Shown: one piece after another, positions 40,451 to 51,646 of the stretch
How the letters are laid out: each line of letters starts with the position of its first letter
How positions within the stretch are numbered: the stretch's first letter is position 1
Source: Mortierella sp. BCC40632
Taxonomy: Eukaryota; Mortierellomycota; Mortierellomycetes; Mortierellales; Mortierellaceae
Length of the DNA stretch: 64,000 nucleotides
Assembly (NCBI GenBank): GCA_011634665.1
Contig: WAEK01000023.1
Span: 310,001-374,000, forward strand
Direction of reading: 5' to 3'
The notes under the pieces: generated by a model
Database searches by the model: none
What the model was told of the DNA's origin: nothing
Seen by the model: the letters and a program-made list of their open reading frames with translations, nothing else
Translations under genes and position numbers: made by a program

Positions 40451-42386
40451 TTACAAGTCATGAAAGATAACTCCAGCAACAATGCCGAGCTCACGATCCT
40501 CTTCTTCATCATCATCGAGCAGGAAAGAGGGTGTGCATACAGTGTCCTGCACTGCCTTGCGAGAGATCAACTTTGGGAAACCTGTTGAATTGAGTTAATT
40601 AAATGAGAAAGAAAAAAAATGGTTAGTTAACCTAGTACGAAGACAACCGAGAAAGAAAAAAAAAAGAAAAGAAAAAGAAAAAACACCTACCAAGACCACC
40701 CTCACTGCCCGAGAACCAATCGACCATGTCCTGCTTGGCGAGACATTCTCCCTTCTCAGTAGCGAGGAACAAGGTGACATGGCGACGGACAGGTGAGGCC
40801 GAAGAGATGGAACGACGAAGAGAAGGGCGAGAGCCGTGTGGGGCTGAGGAGGAAAAATGAGACATGGTCGTTGCAGAGGCTGGGGAAAGCATATGTGATC
40901 CTCTCCGACCCTGAAGGGTTGCTGCATGTGGCTCCTGCTGCAAGTACAATCCAACGTATTCACTATCACGGTAACGATCACCACGACCATGCTAATTTTG
41001 TTTCAATAAATGAAGAAAAAAGACAAGAAAAAAAGAGCATAGTGTTAGTCGCCTAGTCCATCCATTACGGCAACAAGACAACGGTAATAATAGAGCAAAG
41101 ACATAATAGCCCCATTGAGGTAAAACGAGACAAGGAGAGATCCAAAGCGAGATGGATACGCTCCTGCGGCATGTCTACAGAGCAAACAGCCAGAACCATG
41201 TGCCTGCAGAAGGCGACATGTGGAAGAAAATAATAATAATAATAATAAGAAAAGAAAAAAAAAAAAAAAAAACGGTCGGCTGCGTCAGCATTGAAAGCCC
41301 TGATAGAAAACAGGATCGATCGCCTGTGAGAGAGCTTGCAAGAACCGACGGGTAGTGTGTTTAGATATAAAAAAGAAATCGTAAAATGGGGAGAGAGAGA
41401 GAGAGAGAGAGAGAAGCATAACTTACAGGATAGAGACGAAGTCGCCATTGGCTCGTGTTTGAGCTTGTGTCCAAGCCTAGGCTTGATGTGCATGCAGTCA
41501 GCATGGGTGATGCACGCGTTTGGGCCGAACTGGGCGAAATAGCAACAGTAGCAGAAGCAGGGCCATCCATGTGACAATGCTTATCAGCGGAAATGGGCGT
41601 GGCCAGGGTGGCAGGCTCCGATCCTGCTTCCTCCTGCGTTCTAAAGCCTGAGCCCGAGAGACCCTTGATTTCAAAGACCTTGGAACGGACAAACCGGTCC
41701 GAGAACGAAAACTCGCTAAGCTTGCCCAGGCTCCAGAAGAAGGCCCGGTCCGAGCCATGAGAGGTCATCCCTGGATGAACACTAGCCCGGATAAGGGCTT
41801 CTACCTCTGCTGCATCAGAACAAGGCATATCTGTGGCCTGGAAAGACGACGGTGTGGACCCAGGAGGTGTATGCATCGAGAACGAAGGACGCTTGCCGTC
41901 CTGCAGCGAGCCAAAGGGGCTGTAAGAGACCGCTGCGCGCGCCCGTGGGACGGGAATTGGGGCAAGAAGCATGTCGTGCGTGAGCGAGAGATCATTCTTG
42001 ATCTGCTCACGGAAGTAGGCCTTTTGCTTTCGTGCGCCCTTGGTGGCACCATCGGCAGTGGTTTCGTCATGGTTATGGCTCGGAGAGGAGGCCTGTTGTT
42101 CCTGAAGGTGAGACTGATCATGGTCAAAGTCTGAGTCGTCGCTGACCTCGGGGCTTGGATGGGCGCTTAGGAAAGGTGCACTGTCCTGAGCTGGGGCACT
42201 GGGTCCGATTCCGTCCATGTCAAGGTCCATGTCAATATCATTGTGGGCAGTGGCGGGAGCATCAAAGGGATGCTGCGAAGGAAGAAAGTGTGAGGGTGGC
42301 AGGAAGTTGAGTTTTGGCATATCCAGACCACGGAAGCGGGGGTTAGTGCGGTCGGTGTTGGTGGTAGCGCTTGCAAAGTCGGCCAT
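40451..42386 (-). CDS. MATH-domain protein with two large domain inserts
   Basis: 463-residue protein from three phase-consistent exons: 42386-41427, 40991-40691 and 40581-40451. The first 210 residues are disordered (acidic DIDMDLDMDG, Ser/Gln-rich). The MATH (TRAF-like) domain starts at about residue 215 with FFWSLGKLSEFSFSDRFVRSKVFEI, is interrupted by about 70 disordered residues (241-312), resumes with QWRLRLYP joined across intron 1 to HGRGDRYRDSEYVGLYLQQEP, has a second Ser/Arg-rich insert, and ends with GFPKLISRKAVQD and a hydrophobic strand (ELGIVAGVIF). The WRLRLYP and GF-K-ISR elements are the family signatures; the rest is inferred. MATH domains bind short peptides and often act as adaptors for ubiquitin ligases or proteases, but no BTB or protease domain is attached here. 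The start ATG sits in a long CT-rich leader. Confidence 0.75.
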
Positions 42387-44653
42387 TATGGAAGAAAAAG
42401 AAAAAGAGCGGGGACTGAAGGCGAAAAAGGGAAAAGGAAAAAAGGAAAGAGAAAAAAGAAGAGAGCAAAAGTGAGAAGGAGAGAGAGAGAAGTAAAAAAG
42501 AGAGAACAAAGAAGATTCCTTGTCTTGCTGGCAACAACCAAAAAAAAAAAAAAAAAGGCTGACGGGACTGAAAAGGAGTTGGCGAAAGCTAATTAGTGAG
42601 AGGGCACGGAGCAGGAGGACACAAGAGAGGCTCCGTCTGGGAACAAAGACGCGATGAGGTGAAATGAGAAGAGAAGGGGAACAACTGGGAGCAGGGGCAA
42701 GAGACGACGAGGTATGCGAAGGAGTGGACACGCGCTGGGGATGATGTCAAGGTGAAGAACGAACAGAAGCTAGGTAAGATTGGAGGGACGAGCACGGCCG
42801 CAGTTCAAGCAGGTTGTGCAGGACGCAGGAGGAAGGGGGCTGGTTTGGTGATAGTGGAGGGTAGGGGACAGCCTGGGGACAGAGGCAGGCAGGAATGGAG
42901 GCAGAGGGATGAGAAAAGGGGGGGCGGTGCGGGAGAGATAGAAAGAGTGAGTTCGAGTGAGAGGGTAAGTGAAAGAGAGAGTGTGAAATGTGTGTGTGTG
43001 GAGAGAGAGTGAGAGCAGCGAGAGAGAGAAAGTGAATGAGAGAAAGACGAGAAAAAACGAAATAAAACAAGAGAAAAACAGCGATGAAGAACGGGAGAAG
43101 AGCGCGGGAGAGTGGACGTATTTATAGGCAGCCTGGCGACCAGTCTCTTTTTTTGGGCCGACGTCTGGACTGGACTGCGGCTTGCGGGTGATGCACAGCG
43201 AGGCAGCGCTTCTTTTGGCACTTCCGTGTTCCTGCGTTCCGCTTGCCATTGGCCTGGCACTTTTTCTCTCGCACTCAACACTCTCTTCATCGTCTTCTTA
43301 CTTCGCCCTCTCTTTCGTCCGCTGTTGTTGCTCGTCTCTTTGCTGGTCACTTGAGGAGAGCGCGCAGATGGACAAGTAGTCAGAGTGAAGCGAGTAAAAA
43401 ATGTGCACGAACGAACGAACAATGGACAGACAGGTTACAAATAGGAAAAATGCACACGCTTCAATCAGAAAGCGGGAATGCTAAGCAAGGACCCAAAAGG
43501 CAGGAAAGAAGCCTCGGGTATATATTCAGCAGCCATGGCATGCCCTTTCCCTTGTTCCCTGTTCCTCTTCCCCTGTACCTGTTCCTGTCCTGCCCCTGTC
43601 CTGCCCTGTCCTGTCCCACTCGCCAACCTGGCCATGTGCATCCACGCGCAGCTCCGAGGGGCTCACGATATCCCAGAAACCAACCAGACAGGCTCTTTTT
43701 CATGCCTGCTCGCTGGACCTTCTTCCTATTCTTCGTCCATATCTCACTGAACCCGAACTCACGTCGTTCTCACTCGAGCCACGTCTGCTCTCCGCAACAG
43801 ACGGCAAACTCACTTCCCCAGTCCGATCTGGAATGCGATCTCCACCGCTTGTCCACAGCCCTTACAGCCGCGCGGCAATAAATCAACGCCAACTTGACCA
43901 AGGCTGGAGGGCCACTTGGTCCTGGGTCCTGATTCCTGCTTTTCTGAAGGTAAACAGGAAAAAAAGAAAAGAAAGATAGGACAGGGGCAACTGGAGTGTG
44001 GACGGAATACATGCATCTGTGTATGTCAGCATACACTACCGTCGACTCGATGCTCGCCTGCCCTTGACCTTAACCCTGATATCTTTTTTTCTCCTCTTTC
44101 CTCTTTCTCCTCCTCTCTCTTTCCCCTCTCTTTCCTACTCTCTTCCTCCTCTTTTGTTCCTTTCTGCATTGACGTCCGTCTTGGTCAACAAAGCATCGAG
44201 CCAATGGCACGACTCTTGTTGAGGTCTAATAATGCTTGCACTTGTTCGATCTCATCTTTTTTGTTGAAAAGCTCGGGTGAGCTATTGAACTTGAAGGGGG
44301 AAAAGAGAGGGCTCACTCACATGATGGTGGGCTGGATGCAGAGTAAAAATTACCAGCACAAGCAATTTGGTCCATGGACTTGCTTGTCAACCTTGCTTCA
44401 CTCCTCGTGGTCTCTGTCTCTGGTCCTTTGGACGGGGTGCAATCGAGATAGAGAGTGAGTGAATGGGAGATGAGAGCAAAGGTGGATCTGTCGTCTTGAC
44501 GCAGGCCACGTCCTTTCTGCCCTCCCTCCCCCCTCCCCTGCCTCTCTCCTCCCTGCCCTTTCCAGCCAAGTTGTCCCGACATGGCATTTCGCAGAACACA
44601 TGCAGCAGCAACACGCGCGTTTGTTCAATAGCCCAGAGCGCGAGATTGGTGAG

Positions 44654-44686
<33 letters not shown>

Positions 44687-45572
44687 AAAAGAAGAAAGGG
44701 GGAGAGACAGGGGAGGGGGATGGAGTGAGGCGAGTGGGCTGGGAGAAGAAGGTGAGCTGTCGAAAGAGAGAGAAAACCTCTCTCTGTCAGTCTGTATCAC
44801 CAAGAGTGGACGGTCTGTACCACAGAGCAGCTGAACATGTGGGTGAGCGTGCGAAGCATGACGGGGGCAAGAGACTCGTCTTGCTGTGGACATGCCAAAA
44901 ATAATTCACTCGCACTTTTTTTTTTTTTTTTTTTTCTTCTTCTCTTTATCGCCCTGACCCTTTCTTTCTCTTTTGCTTGCAAACCACACCCACCCCGGGT
45001 GCAGGGCAGGGTATACCTTGCATGGCTACGGTGCCACGGCACACTCTCTAGCTGCAGTCTTTTGTATCCATTCCTGCTGATTCTTCTGCTTCTGCTGCAT
45101 GGTGCATATTTCCACCTATCGGCCCAGACGAGGCTCCAGCCACGCTTCAATCCACCGAGGTCAGGACATGTCTATCCATGTCCCTCGTGCAGCAAGATGA
45201 TCTGTCTCGATCCTTCACGCATGACATAGGTCTAGCGACGGGTTAGCAGTAAACAAGTTCCGGTCCCATTTGCCTTCAGCACACTGTCGTGCATACACTG
45301 TCTTTTCTCTCTCTCTCTTTTTTTTTTCTTCTTTTTCTTCCCCTTCCCTCTTCCTTTCCTCTCCCCTTTCGTCTCGTTCTCAAAAGTCACACAGCTACTG
45401 GCTTCAATAGTTCAGAGACACACTTTATGACGGTTCGACGCTATGATGCACGAGGTAGCAATCACTCTCTTGGTAGGCTAGACACGTCTGGCCTGGCCAA
45501 GGCGGGCCACACTTTGTCTACGGCTCTTTCTCCGCCCAGAGACGAAACCTCGGCAGGTGGGCCCTACTCCGC
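42387..45572. other. Intergenic region upstream of the MATH gene
   Basis: The first 700 bases are the GA-rich (sense CT-rich) leader of the MATH gene. Further on there is an A31 run (44654-44684) and other simple sequence. No complete gene is supported. A possible short minus-strand exon at 44185-44289 is described as a finding. Confidence 0.5.
43119..43126 (-). promoter_or_regulatory. TATA box, probably of the MATH gene
   Basis: The minus strand reads TATAAATA, 733 bases upstream of the ATG at 42386. If used, the leader would be about 700 nt and strongly CT-rich. The assignment is an inference from motif and orientation. Confidence 0.4.
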
Positions 45573-47189
45573 CTATGCCGACGGCTGGGTCGGTGTTGTT
45601 TGTGCCTGTGGAAGGTGCGACTCTTCCCGGATCACGGAGGGCAGTTTCGAAACGGGGTTCCTTCGAACCACAGGCACATGCTGGACCTTCCTCCTCTTTA
45701 GTCTTTCTTCGATCTCCTTCCTCCTCGCCAAGGCCTGTTCTTGACCCTCCAAGGATACATATGCAAACACAGCGCCAAGCTCCCCTCGAACGGCTCCTGT
45801 CAAGAGAACGCTTAACGTACAAAGAGGCGCAATGTAGATATAGGCTGGGAAAGTTGCCCACACCTGCTCCGCATACATGGAAACGCCCAGGCCTAGAATA
45901 TATGCAATCAAGCATGCGATAAAGTACGGCTTCCGGAATCCTGTCGATCGTCCAAGCTCGGGATTCTTGATGCCTGCCTTGTGTTGGTCATATCGTAAAC
46001 AGAGTGCGACAAAGAGTCCTGGGATAATAATGTCGTCCAGACCGAGCAATGCAAATTGAGATGCCTGACCAGCAGGCAACCCAAAAAGCATTTTCGGAAA
46101 GAGCAGCTGTAGAGACGTTTCCAAATTCCGTGTCACCGTCGACAGGACTACGCTCTGATAACTCCATCCGATATTATAAAGGAAAAATCCCGTCAGAAGG
46201 GTGAATCCTGCCGAGAAAGAATCAAGTGAAAAGGATTGGATGGCAGCAATGACCAAGCCGATGCCAAAGATGTCAAAAACGATCCAGTTGTTGGTTGCGA
46301 CATAGAATCCTGCGAGACAGATCGATAGTGTCAACAAGGCCAAATGAACAATCGAGAACGAGGCCGAATAAAGCTCTAGAGGATGACCCACCACAAGTCA
46401 AGTTTTTGTCCCCACCATTCCGGTCATTGTTTTCTTGGTTAGCAGCTTTTGTATCAGGTCCCTATTTAGCTCAACATAATTGACTCCCCCCTTTCCCTTC
46501 CAGACAAATATCATAGTGAAGAAGAGTAAACAGACTTGCACGCATGCGTGCGTGCGTAACGTGCGCCTACCTCTTGATTTCCTGCCGAGGTTGACTTGCC
46601 AGAGCTCAAGCTTGAACCCCAAGAGTCTCAACACCGAATTGACGATGCTGATGCCCGCAAGCGAAGCGGACAAAACTGCAAGGAAGCAAAAATAGGTGGT
46701 GTAGGTATAATTAACATACATCTTGTCCAAATTGACAAAGGCGTGGTACAATCCCAAGAGCAATGCTGATCCATAAGCTGGCAACAAGAGTGCATCCTGG
46801 GTTGACAAGAGTTCTGAGGGTGCGTCCGTGCTCTCGTCGTCTAGGTCGCCGATCTGTCGTTTGATGGTTCCTTTCTTGATAGATGGGTTCTATTATTCAA
46901 ACCCATCCCCCGACGCGATGGCCAACAGGGAAAAAAAAACAGTCTGTTAGTCCTCTCTCTCTCTCTCTTTTTTTTTTTCTTTTTTCTTTCTAGCGTTTCT
47001 TCACCTTCCAAAGGTTCTATCTTTGTCTAGGGATGGTCGTCTGGGGAATCTCTTGCTAACCTTCCACATCTTGAGTGACGCAAACGATCCGATTGCGATC
47101 GAGGCGAGAGCCATGGCAGCAAAAGCCGCATAGGCGATGTAAAGACCTTGTTCGATGGCCACAGGAGAGGCCATGTATTTCAGACTCAT
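45573..47189 (-). CDS. Signal peptide peptidase-like membrane protein, catalytic motifs altered
   Basis: Homolog of the GxGD intramembrane aspartyl proteases (SPP, presenilin-like), 416 residues, three exons: 47189-47061, 46889-46571 and 46375-45573, phases consistent. About nine hydrophobic spans are visible, in SPP order: N-terminal span, ALLLPAYGSALLLGLYHAF, FFLYNIGW region, LGLDDIIIPGLFVALCLRYD, and PYFIACLIAYILGLG. The overall match to SPP is good, but all three catalytic signatures differ. The YD motif is YN (Asn217), so the first catalytic Asp is missing. GLGD is GLDD (261-264), which keeps the second Asp (264). PAL is PAY (326-328). Loss of one of the two Asp should abolish proteolysis, so this is probably a pseudoprotease that could bind signal peptides or membrane proteins in the ER. 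The tail is basic, then Pro/Gln/Thr-rich. Confidence 0.85.
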
Positions 47190-48241
47190 GGCGCAGAGGC
47201 GAATGGTGTGGTGCGTGTGTCGGAGGGAGGCAAAGGGGAGAAAAGCGGGATGCAACTTTCTGGTCCATCATCACACATTATCCAATATGCGCTCGAAAAA
47301 TTGGGTGGCGATTCAGTTAGACGTACATGTACGTGAGTCTACTGGAGAAGGAAGGATCGTCTCGGAATCCATCGTCTCTCTACTGCCTCCAACCCCTGGG
47401 AGCGTGTGCCGTTGTAACCCGTTCTTGGGAAGAGAGATATGGATATGATTCTCGACAGGAATAAGGCCATTCTGAGCAAGCACCCCAATCCGGCCATACT
47501 GGCCATTCTGTGTAAGAGTAGAATTGTGTTCCATGAATGATATCGACATCAATCGTATTCGTAAATGATCTTGATACATAAAGACTCTGGCTAAGTCTTG
47601 TTGCCGTTGAACAGGGCATTCATGGGAGTGAAGACAGGAAAAAGTATCCGGCCGGTATCCCATCCATGATCTGTATCTGTCCCTCCCCGGCTAATGTTCA
47701 GCATCTCTAAAAAAAGCTGCCACGCCTCCACCTGACCCGTTGACTTCCCACCCATCGATCGTATCGCCCACTTTCAATGGTTCGAGTCCAGCATCAACTG
47801 CTCCCGCAGACTTGCATCTGCAGCCTCATTTTCGACTGCATACATTCCACAATGGCACTCCGATGATGAAGGTGGCTCGAAAGAGTCTAGAATAGCGTGC
47901 CTGATTGGTCTCGGAAACATCCTGGGTAGAGTTCAAGGGTGCTATCGTGTAGAGATGTACCCAAATGCCCCTTCTTTGGAAGGATATCAGCACAGCCTCC
48001 AAAGCTACAGAAGACAGCTGGGTCGGAGGACTATGGTACCCATTGCAACGTCCTCAACCATTGGCGGCCACTCGGGCGGTAGTAGTAGTAGTAGCGGCGG
48101 CAGCGGCGGCGGCGGCGCTTCTGACGTCTTGGTTTTTCGGAGGTGGTTTTTATTTCTTTTAGACGCCCAAATGGAATATTCCCCCCCTCGGCTTAGGTTC
48201 TTCTTCTTCCCTGATTCTTATTTTCTACAAAGCGGCCAACC
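47190..48241. other. Divergent intergenic region, SPP-like and Mde1 genes
   Basis: About 1 kb between two divergent start codons, probably a shared promoter region. It contains an AGT/CGG-type trinucleotide run near 48080-48118. No gene is visible. Confidence 0.55.
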
Positions 48242-49490
48242 ATGAGCTCCAACGTCGACAGCCTTGTGATTTCCTCGGACAAGACCCATCCGGCCAACCT
48301 CATCCCGGAACTCTGCCGTCTGTTCTACACTCTTGGATGGGTCACCGGCACTGGGTACATTTTGGCTACCTCATGAACCTGGAGTTGCGTCTGTGCATGG
48401 GGAGAAAAAAAACGGTCAAATCGGAAATGTCTAACAAGGTCTCTACCTATCTCTCCTTCCTCATGTTGATTGGAAATCTAGTGGTGGAATTAGCATTCGC
48501 AAGGAGTAAGCCAACAAAAAAAAATCTGGGATCACTCTGGACATGACCACATGCTGCGGATGAACAGCAAGCTGATTGTTTTTTCTTTTTCTTTTCCGCG
48601 TATTCATTTACCGCCATGGTAGTCAGCATGTATACATTGCGCCTTCTGGTAGGGTCAACTCTCCCCGACTGCGTGTTTGTTGAGGCCTAATGGACCCTTT
48701 CCCCTGCAGCTATTGCAGGAGAATTCGTGTTTTCCAAGAGCGTGTCTAAACCAGTACGCGACCCTTGTTTTCTTTTTCTTTTTTTTTTTTTTTTTTTTTG
48801 CTCTTGTTTTTTTTTTTTATATATCTCCATTGATGTAGGTGTCCAGAAGGAGCGGATGAAGCCCGAGGATCTGTTTGTGCTTGAGCTTGCCAACAGGGAT
48901 GTCATCCGCAAGCCTCTTGTCCTCAAGCCCTCTGCCTGCACTCCTCTCTTCTACAATGCCTACACAATGCGTGATGCTGGAGCCTGTATCCATACCCACT
49001 CTCAGCATGCTGTCATGGCCACGCTGCTCTACCCTGGCAAGGAGTTTGTTATTACTCACCAGGAGATGATCAAGGGCATCCGCAAGGGAATGACCAAGGA
49101 GAACTTGAGATACTTTGATCGTCTGGTCGTTCCTATTGTCGAGAACACGGCTGAGGAAGAGGATCTCACGGAGAGAATGGCCAAGGTGAAGCATTGTCCT
49201 ATTTTTTTTTTAGTTCAAGCACAACTCTGCATCGATTTGTTTGATTGACAGCCATCTTTTTTTTTTTTTTTTTTTTTTTTATTATTATTATTATCTTCTC
49301 TCTTTGCTGGATCCCAATAGGCCATGGAAGAGTATCCCGATACATGCGCAGTGCTTGTCCGTCGCCATGGTGTTTATGTCTGGGGTGGTATGAAACCGTA
49401 CAGCATGTGGCGTGTTGGCCTTTGTGGATGTAGTTACCCCCAACAACATGATCGCTAACCATTTCATTGCATGGGTTGTTGTTGTTGCTG

Positions 49491-49521
<31 letters not shown>

Positions 49522-49778
49522 CAGAGTCCTGGGAAAAGGCCAAGTGCATGTCAGAGTGCTACGACTACCTTTTTGAGATTGCCGTCAAGATGAAGAGCAT
49601 TGGTCTCGGTAAGAAATGCTTCCTGTCCTTTGCTTCTTGAAACGTCCATCTTGTGTTCGCACTCTCCTCCCAACCCCGCTGAAATGTCGCTCATGATATA
49701 CTTTCTCCTTTTTTTTTTTTTTTCCTTGTCCTTTTGTTTCTAGATCCTGCCTTGAAGCCTGCCGATTCTCCATACTAG
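48242..49778 (+). CDS. MDE1: Methylthioribulose-1-phosphate dehydratase
   Basis: Methionine salvage enzyme: dehydrates 5-methylthioribulose-1-phosphate to the diketo product in the cytosol. Class II aldolase fold, 231 residues, the usual length. Seven exons keep phase: 48242-48354, 48482-48505 (24 nt), 48623-48648 (26 nt), 48839-49185, 49321-49387, 49525-49608 and 49744-49778. Family motifs appear in order: [25 protein letters not shown] spans exons 1-2, HVYIAPSG in exon 3, [15 protein letters not shown], then [18 protein letters not shown] with zinc-binding His at about 105 and 107, [42 protein letters not shown] with the third zinc ligand near His186, and [18 protein letters not shown]. The two tiny exons are required to complete the GTGGGISIR and HVYIAPSG motifs, so the splice model is well supported. 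Confidence 0.95.
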
Positions 49779-51646
49779 ATGCTGTTACTCCAACTGAATT
49801 CATAGTTGCTACATTACTTGTCAGAGCGGCCCTTTTTTTTCGTCCTCGATAGAGCTCTAGTACATCAATACAGCGTGTGCATTGGTTCGTCATTGTTCAT
49901 TTTTTCACCAACACATGGTTACTGCCATTGGGGGAGGAGAAGGAGAGGGAGCGAAAGGAAGAAGGAGAGGAGAAAGGAGAGGGGTGGGGGTGGGGGGAGG
50001 CGGAAACTATTGAGTGCGACCATGATGTCATAGAGTCCACAATCGAGGCATTTAGTGTGCCTTTAGCCCAGAGCGTTCCTGAGCTATTAAACATACACCA
50101 CCACCCATGTGAAGAAGAGTGTTTAGCCAAGTCGAAATTTCTTGGCCCGAACAATTGAACATGAATGACAGGCAGCAGAGAGAAAAAAAAATGAACTTGA
50201 GAGAGGATCGTGGACTATTTTACTGTGTATGGGCATGGCGCAAGTTGATTGCGTGGATTGTCCACCCGATTTGGACTGTAAGTGAACAATAGCACCATGC
50301 ATTCAGTTTTGGGGAGATAGACTCGAAAGTTTGTCAGAATGCTCACTCAGGTCCGCCCAGTGTTTGCCCGAGTGGTCAGGGAGGCAGGTACAGGAGAATT
50401 GTGCAGCCTCTGTTGTCTACCCCGCTTTTTTTTTTTTTTTTTTTTTGGCTTTCTCCTCCTCCTCTCGGAAGATTCCGCTCGATCGACTTGCCAGACTGAC
50501 AAAGCGGCCCACAGTCAAGAGAGTTTTGAATGGTTTGCATACTTGATCCAGTCCGAGAGTTCCCTTGATTGAGTGCGTCTGTGACACTTGTGCTATTCAT
50601 TTCCAGTTGGCAAACAAGGTTGTCATGGGCATTTACGGAGGATGAGAAGGAGTGTCGTCTCCCCTAACTGGGGTAAGTTACCGTATAGAGTACGACAAAC
50701 GGACAGAGTCATGAGGGGGAGGGGAGGGGATCGAACTCTCCTTGGTCAACCCATAGGACAGGCCCGAAGTTAAGTGGAAACGAGAAATGGCCTGGGAAGT
50801 GACCCGGTCCCTCCTCCATCCCTCCGTCTCTCTCAGCTAGGCCATGCACCGGAAGTAAACCCTGCCCGAGCTCCACTATTTTTTTTTTTTTTTTTTTTTT
50901 TTTGACCCTATAGTAATGGACGTACATTTCATCCTGCGAAAAGGCCACTCACCAGTAGAGTCGTCATTCTTGCTCGTCCAATTGCTCGTCCAATTGCTCG
51001 GGACACTAGGCAAGCGAAATTGACGCAGCAGCAGGCCCCGCACCGGCCTGTTGATCCGGATCAGGTAGCCGACGGGATAAAGGTCGCTGTGAAGACGCCG
51101 TGTTTCACCTCGGACCGGAAAGAACAAGCTACCGTTGCTAATGTCGCATGTTTGCATGTCTCTAGGCCTGTGCTTTGCCTGATGAGGATGGATGCATGAA
51201 CTGCCCATGGACTGCCTGTTTGTCATCTAGCCCATCAGGAATGGTGGTAGGGAATGGACAGAAGTAAGGAGACAAGTTGGCATTGCTCAAGCAGCCCCAG
51301 GTCCCGGCATGTCCTGGACTGCACCAATATAGTCCATATTCTTCTGTTACCAGAGTTCCCTGGACTGGGCTTTGGATGAGGTCATTTCCAGTGGACCCGT
51401 GTGCATATTGTCTGTACAGTATAAAAAGGACCAAGTTCCCCTGCTTATTACTTCTTTGACATTTTCACCTTCACTTCTTGCATTACCCTCCTCGCACCCT
51501 CTCTTTCTCTCTTTTCTTTTTCTCAGCAACTCTCATTTGCATCTTTGGTTCGCTACTCCCTTCTACTCTCCCACTCACTTTGTCACTCTCAGTTCTGACA
51601 AAAAAAACCCCCTCCTCCTATACAAGAAAGCATTGAGCCATCCATA
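49779..51646. other. Intergenic region upstream of the alanine aminotransferase gene
   Basis: No gene is firmly supported. A doubtful small spliced frame (50339-50773) is listed as a finding. A 12-base unit ATTGCTCGTCCA is repeated two and a half times near 50968-50999. CT-rich leader sequence lies at about 51490-51525. Confidence 0.5.
51420..51427 (+). promoter_or_regulatory. TATA box of the alanine aminotransferase gene
   Basis: TATAAAAA, 220 bases upstream of the ATG at 51647, followed by a CT-rich leader. Position and orientation fit a core promoter. Confidence 0.55.

Noticed and set aside
41085..41360. Candidate extra exons between MATH exons 1 and 2
   Set aside because: They meet stops or break phase. 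Direct joining of YP to HGRGD gives a continuous MATH strand, so they are intronic.
45573..47189. Possibility that the SPP-like gene is an active protease with mistranslated motifs
   Set aside because: The codons for Asn217, Asp263-264 and Tyr328 were read directly in the one frame that encodes all the membrane spans. No frame change near them gives the canonical motifs.
47755..47800. tRNA-like B box (GGTTCGAGTCC)
   Set aside because: The flanking bases do not form a T stem (3 of 5 pairs), and no A box or acceptor stem is found at the right distance.
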